From: Gemmataceae bacterium
Lineage (GTDB): Bacteria; Planctomycetota; Planctomycetia; Gemmatales; Gemmataceae
Direction of reading: 5' to 3'
DNA: 8,731 nt
Assembly (NCBI GenBank): GCA_026418875.1
Contig: JAOAAM010000042.1
Span: 1-8,731 of the forward strand
A model generated the notes under the pieces. That model ran no database searches. It was not told the origin of the DNA and worked only from the letters and a program-made list of their open reading frames with translations. This document shows, one piece after another, positions 5,801-8,731 of the stretch. The position numbers were made by a program, and so were the translations under genes. Every line of letters begins with the position of its first letter. Within the stretch, counting starts at the first letter, position 1.

Positions 5801-6553
5801 ATGAGCACCGGTCGTGTCCTCCCTTTATCGCCCCCACGTCGCTGGATCAGCGATTTACTGTCCATTTGCCGCGACATTCCGCTGGTGCCCTTCGAGAGGC
5901 GGATGCGGCTGGCGGAAATCGCCGCGCTTCGATCCGATGCCGGCATCGGCTGGTGTGCCATTTTCATGAAGGCGATGTCTTTGGTGTCTGCTCGGCGTCC
6001 CGAGTTGCGCCGTGCGTGGTTGAGTTGGCCGTGGCCTCGACTCTACCAACACGAACGCAGCATCGCGATGGTCGCCGTCGAGCGGACCTGGCAGGGCGAG
6101 CCAGCCGTCTTCTTCGGCCGGGTCGAGTCGCCCGAGATGCGGTCCCTGGTTGACATCCAAGCACACCTGTCCCGACTGAAAACCGCGCCGCTGAGAGAGG
6201 TCCGCGAGTACCGCCGGCTATTTCGCGTTGCCCGATGGCCCCATCCGCCGCGACGCTGGTTTTGGCGGTTGGCCCATGGCTCATCCGGCCCCCTTCGGGA
6301 GAAGTACTTCGGCACCTTCGGGATCAGTGTAACGGCAGGGCTAGGGGCGTCGGCCCTGGCACTCCTCTCACCGACCACGACGACGCTATGCTACAGTCCG
6401 ATCGAAGAGGACGGCTCCATGTGCGTTCGCTTCATCTTCGACCACCGAGTGTTGGATGGCGGCCCCGTGGCCCGAGCGTTGGTAGATTTGGAGGAGGCGT
6501 TGACGGGAGATCTTTCGGTGGAATTGCAGGAAATCGCCCTGGCTGCACGCTGA
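5801..6553 (+). CDS. Stand-alone 2-oxoacid dehydrogenase E2-like acyltransferase domain
   Basis: This 250-residue protein resembles the catalytic domain of dihydrolipoamide acyltransferase (the E2 component; chloramphenicol-acetyltransferase fold). The key signature is 'FIFDHRVLDGGPVA' (211-224), with the family's DHRxxDG motif: catalytic H215 and D219. The preceding 'GTFGISVTAGLGA' (171-183) matches the conserved GTFxI stretch of E2 proteins. The N-terminal half ('RRWISDLL' to about residue 85) matches the start of the catalytic domain loosely. Missing are the lipoyl domain, the E1/E3-binding domain and the linkers of real E2 proteins, and no E1 or E3 gene is near. A role in a 2-oxoacid dehydrogenase complex is therefore unlikely; it may transfer an acyl group from CoA to another acceptor. 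The ATG at 5801 has only a weak AAGG 14 nt upstream. The protein is Arg- and Trp-rich in 65-160. It is divergent from the acyl-CoA thioesterase gene, which hints at related acyl chemistry. Confidence 0.75.
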   Translation: MSTGRVLPLSPPRRWISDLLSICRDIPLVPFERRMRLAEIAALRSDAGIGWCAIFMKAMSLVSARRPELRRAWLSWPWPRLYQHERSIAMVAVERTWQGEPAVFFGRVESPEMRSLVDIQAHLSRLKTAPLREVREYRRLFRVARWPHPPRRWFWRLAHGSSGPLREKYFGTFGISVTAGLGASALALLSPTTTTLCYSPIEEDGSMCVRFIFDHRVLDGGPVARALVDLEEALTGDLSVELQEIALAAR

Positions 6554-6616
6554 GCGTCATTTTGGCGACCATCTCGCGAACAACGCACGGCACATTGCGC
6601 AAAACGCGCGATCGGA

Positions 6617-8702
6617 TCATGGCGCCTCGTGGATGCGTTCGAGCGCCCGGCAAGCTTCCTGGGTCAGCGGTGCCGAGGGGCCGCCCTTTGCTAATTCCCG
6701 CAACAGCGCCACGGCGTCGGGATGTCGCGACTTCTCAAGGATCTCGACCGCGCGGATTTGGCGAATTTGATCGAGGGTCAACTTACGGATGGAGAGGGCA
6801 TCGAGCAGTCGCCGGGCAACTGAGCGAGTCTCAGCATTGGGTTGCTCGAGCGCTTTCCGCAGGGCCGGTAGGGCAGCCTCACCAAGCCGCTCAAGTTCTT
6901 GCTTGGCTCGCTGACGAACCGCATACCGGGGCGACTCCAAGTCCGCGAGGAGCTTCACGAAAACTTGCTCATCATCATCCGCGGCAGGCTGGAGTTTCCC
7001 GCGCAGCAGATCAATCGCTCGTCTGGGTTGGGCGACCAGTGCTTGAGCAACGGCGTGCGCCTTCGCAGCGTCTAGCTCGGCCAAGGCGGCCCACGGATCT
7101 TCAATGGATCCGGCAGCCGAAGGCTCGGGCAGCTTGGGTTGCTCAGGCAGTGATGATTGCTGCGGCACCTGTGCTTGCTCGGGTACCCGCGGTTGCTCAG
7201 GCCTCTGGGATTCGTTGCTGAATGGTGTCACGTCCCACACCAACGCCGAGGCATCGGCTCCTGCCGAGACCAACCGCTTGCCGTCGGGTGAGAAGCTAAG
7301 ACTGGTGACGGAGCGGCGATGGCCCTCAAGAGTACCGGTGCGATGACCGGTCCAAGCATCGTAGATTCGGATCGAGCCAGTGACCGTGCCATTGGCCACC
7401 AATCGCCCGTCGAGAGAGAATGCCAAAGCCGACGGGAGGCGGGTTCCATCCAACTGTCCTTGGGCCATGGCAGGTAGGTTCAACTCCTCGGATCGTTCTT
7501 TGGGCTTCTCCAGATAGAGTCGGCGAGTGCCGCTTGCCAATTCCCAAAGCGAGATCTCGCCGTCGTAGAACTCCATAGCGAGGAGGCGATTATCCGGACT
7601 GAAACTCATCTGCCGAAGGACCTGACCCGGGGTCAACTCGAGTCGCTGCACCACGCGACGAGTGATGATGTCCCACACCATGACAACCGACTCGATACTC
7701 CCCGCAACCAGCCGGGCGTCGCGTGAGACGGAGATGCGACGGGGCAGGGGAGCGGAGGCCTGATACGTCGGATTGCTCGAGGTGGGGATAGAGAATTCCC
7801 ATGTTTTTTCCCCGGCGACGAGATCGTAGACCTGCATCAACGGCACTTGTTGACCTAACACAATCACCGACCGAGAGTCCGGGGCGCAGCTGTAGGTGAA
7901 TGAGTGGTTCACGTTTAAGGGGATGGCATGTTTCTCCTTCATGGTTGCCGCATCGATCACATGCAATGTCATGTTCGGATTCGATGCGACCAACCATTTC
8001 ATGTCCCGTGTCAGGAGGAAGCTCGTGTGGGGTGGATCCAAACGGAACGTTCGTAGCGGTGCTCCCGTCGTGGCGTCCCATTGACAATAGGCCTCTTGGC
8101 TTCGCGTGAGGATGCTCTGACCGTCGGGAGCGAAATAGGCACTCAGCAGAGCGGTACGGTGGCCGACTCCGCCGCGTCGCTCGCCGGTCGCCAAATCGAG
8201 CAATTGGGCGGTTAGACCGTCGCCAAAGGCCAGCCAGCGGCCATCGGGCGATAGCGATGCGTTCATGAGCAAACCGCGACTGCCGACATGATCCGTCTTG
8301 CCGAATTGCCGGATGGGCTTGCCTTGCTCCAGGTCCCAGATGACCACGCCCTCTCCTGGCCCGATGATCTGAACCAATTCCCGACCGCCAGGTCGGCACA
8401 TGAAGGTCGAGAATGGCAGGTGTGCCGCATCCCGGAGCCGCTGCACCTCTTTGCCCTCGGCCAAGTCAATGACACAGATTTCTGATCCGCTCGGTGCAAT
8501 GATTCGGCGGTGGTCTGGTGTTGGAACGGAAATGTGAATCATGTTGGTGTCGATCGATGCTTGGGTGATGTTCTTGACTTTGCCCGTATCGACATCCCAA
8601 ACGACCACATTAGGCTGGACAGCGCCAGCCGGGGTGTAACTCAGGCCGATCTCCATCAATGTTTTGCCATCGGGTCCGAATTCCATGCGATGAGCATACC
8701 GA
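6617..8702 (-). CDS. WD40-repeat protein with C-terminal HEAT-like helical domain, 5' end missing
   Basis: The gene is truncated at its 5' end by the edge of the real sequence. An ATG at 8719 lies in adapter DNA, so the first six residues read from it (MCIRDS) are artificial; residue numbers here count from that false start. Residues 7 to about 500 form WD40 blades. Eleven blade-end strands are visible (near 41, 84, 128, 174, 214, 255, 298, 349, 392, 453 and 495), the last preceded by a classic 'LEGHRRSVTSLSFSPDGKRL'. Eleven exceeds one seven-blade propeller, so two propellers are likely, with some blades lost. A Pro/Glu/Gln linker with five hexads follows (507-536), then alpha-helical HEAT-like repeats (about 588-640 and 654-698). 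Such proteins are common in Gemmataceae and serve as protein-binding scaffolds; the partner is unknown. Any signal peptide, anchor or additional N-terminal domain is outside the window. The stop converges on the acyltransferase gene, 63 bp away, with no clear terminator between. Confidence 0.88.
7112..7201 (-). repeat. Coding tandem repeat, five hexapeptide units
   Basis: Inside the WD40 gene, residues 507-536 (numbered from the adapter-derived Met) are five consecutive 6-residue units of the type PEQPxV/L (18 bp each), such as PEQPRV, PEQAQV and PEQPKL, decaying at the C-terminal end. They join the propeller part to the helical domain. They look like an expanded flexible linker, and copy number may vary between strains. 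Confidence 0.65.
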
Positions 8703-8731
8703 CTGTCTCTTATACACATCTGACGCTGCCG
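8703..8731. other. Nextera transposase adapter (artefact, not genomic)
   Basis: The last 29 bases match the reverse complement of the Illumina Nextera Read 1 adapter. The 19-bp Tn5 mosaic end CTGTCTCTTATACACATCT is at 8703-8721, and GACGCTGCCG, the start of the adapter-specific part, is at 8722-8731. This is untrimmed library sequence at a contig edge. It supplies a false ATG (8719-8717, minus strand) to the WD40 reading frame, giving the well-known artificial peptide start MCIRDS. Confidence 0.97.

Noticed and set aside
6554..6616. Bidirectional terminator between the convergent genes
   Set aside because: Only a 4-bp GCGC/GCGC palindrome with a short loop is found and no T tract follows on either strand.
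6235..7221. Plus-strand open frame of 328 codons
   Set aside because: Overlaps the real acyltransferase gene in another frame and then runs antisense to the WD40 gene; Arg/Pro/Ala-rich with no domain.
8703..8721. Tn5-type 19-bp mosaic end as sign of a natural transposon
   Set aside because: The bases after it continue into the Illumina Nextera adapter, so it is library sequence and not a mobile element in the genome.

Overview
The window is GC-rich DNA, most likely from a planctomycete of the Gemmata type (Gemmataceae). Three things point there: a large Cys-poor protein with the planctomycete N-terminal motif 'LEMLECRETPA', a very long WD40 protein whose C-terminal helical domain is typical of Gemmataceae WD40 proteins, and long spurious antisense ORFs of the kind GC-rich genomes give. 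This placement is inference; no rRNA or marker gene is present. The right end runs into 29 bases of Nextera transposase adapter (8703-8731), so that end is a sequencing or assembly edge and the real genome sequence stops at 8702.

Layout, left to right. Positions 1-361 hold no convincing gene, only a loose short repeat and, next to the tRNA, a hairpin with a T-rich tail. tRNA-Arg(UCU) is at 362-435 on the minus strand, with a candidate -10 box just upstream. Then, also on the minus strand and transcribed right to left, come an adenosine-kinase-like PfkB kinase (1113-2105) and an RNA 2',3'-cyclic phosphodiesterase (525-1103). They are 9 nt apart and form a likely two-gene operon, with a perfect TATAAT just upstream of the kinase. 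Next is a 732-residue, probably exported, beta-rich protein of unknown function (2211-4409, minus). Two hotdog-fold enzymes of acyl-CoA metabolism follow on the minus strand, a MaoC-type dehydratase (4564-5055) and a YciA/ACOT-type thioesterase (5134-5553).

A 247-bp divergent spacer with an inverted repeat and direct repeats separates the thioesterase from a plus-strand gene (5801-6553). That gene encodes a stand-alone 2-oxoacid dehydrogenase E2-like acyltransferase domain without a lipoyl domain. It converges on the C-terminal part of a WD40/HEAT-like protein (6617-8702, minus) whose 5' end is cut off by the adapter.

Functionally the window is mostly housekeeping: nucleoside and RNA-end metabolism, a tRNA, and acyl-CoA chemistry, plus two lineage-typical large proteins. 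I see no defence system, mobile element, CRISPR array or clear new multi-gene system. The most interesting items are the orphan E2-like acyltransferase with its structured divergent spacer, the large single-cysteine export-motif protein, and the adapter-derived false start of the WD40 gene.
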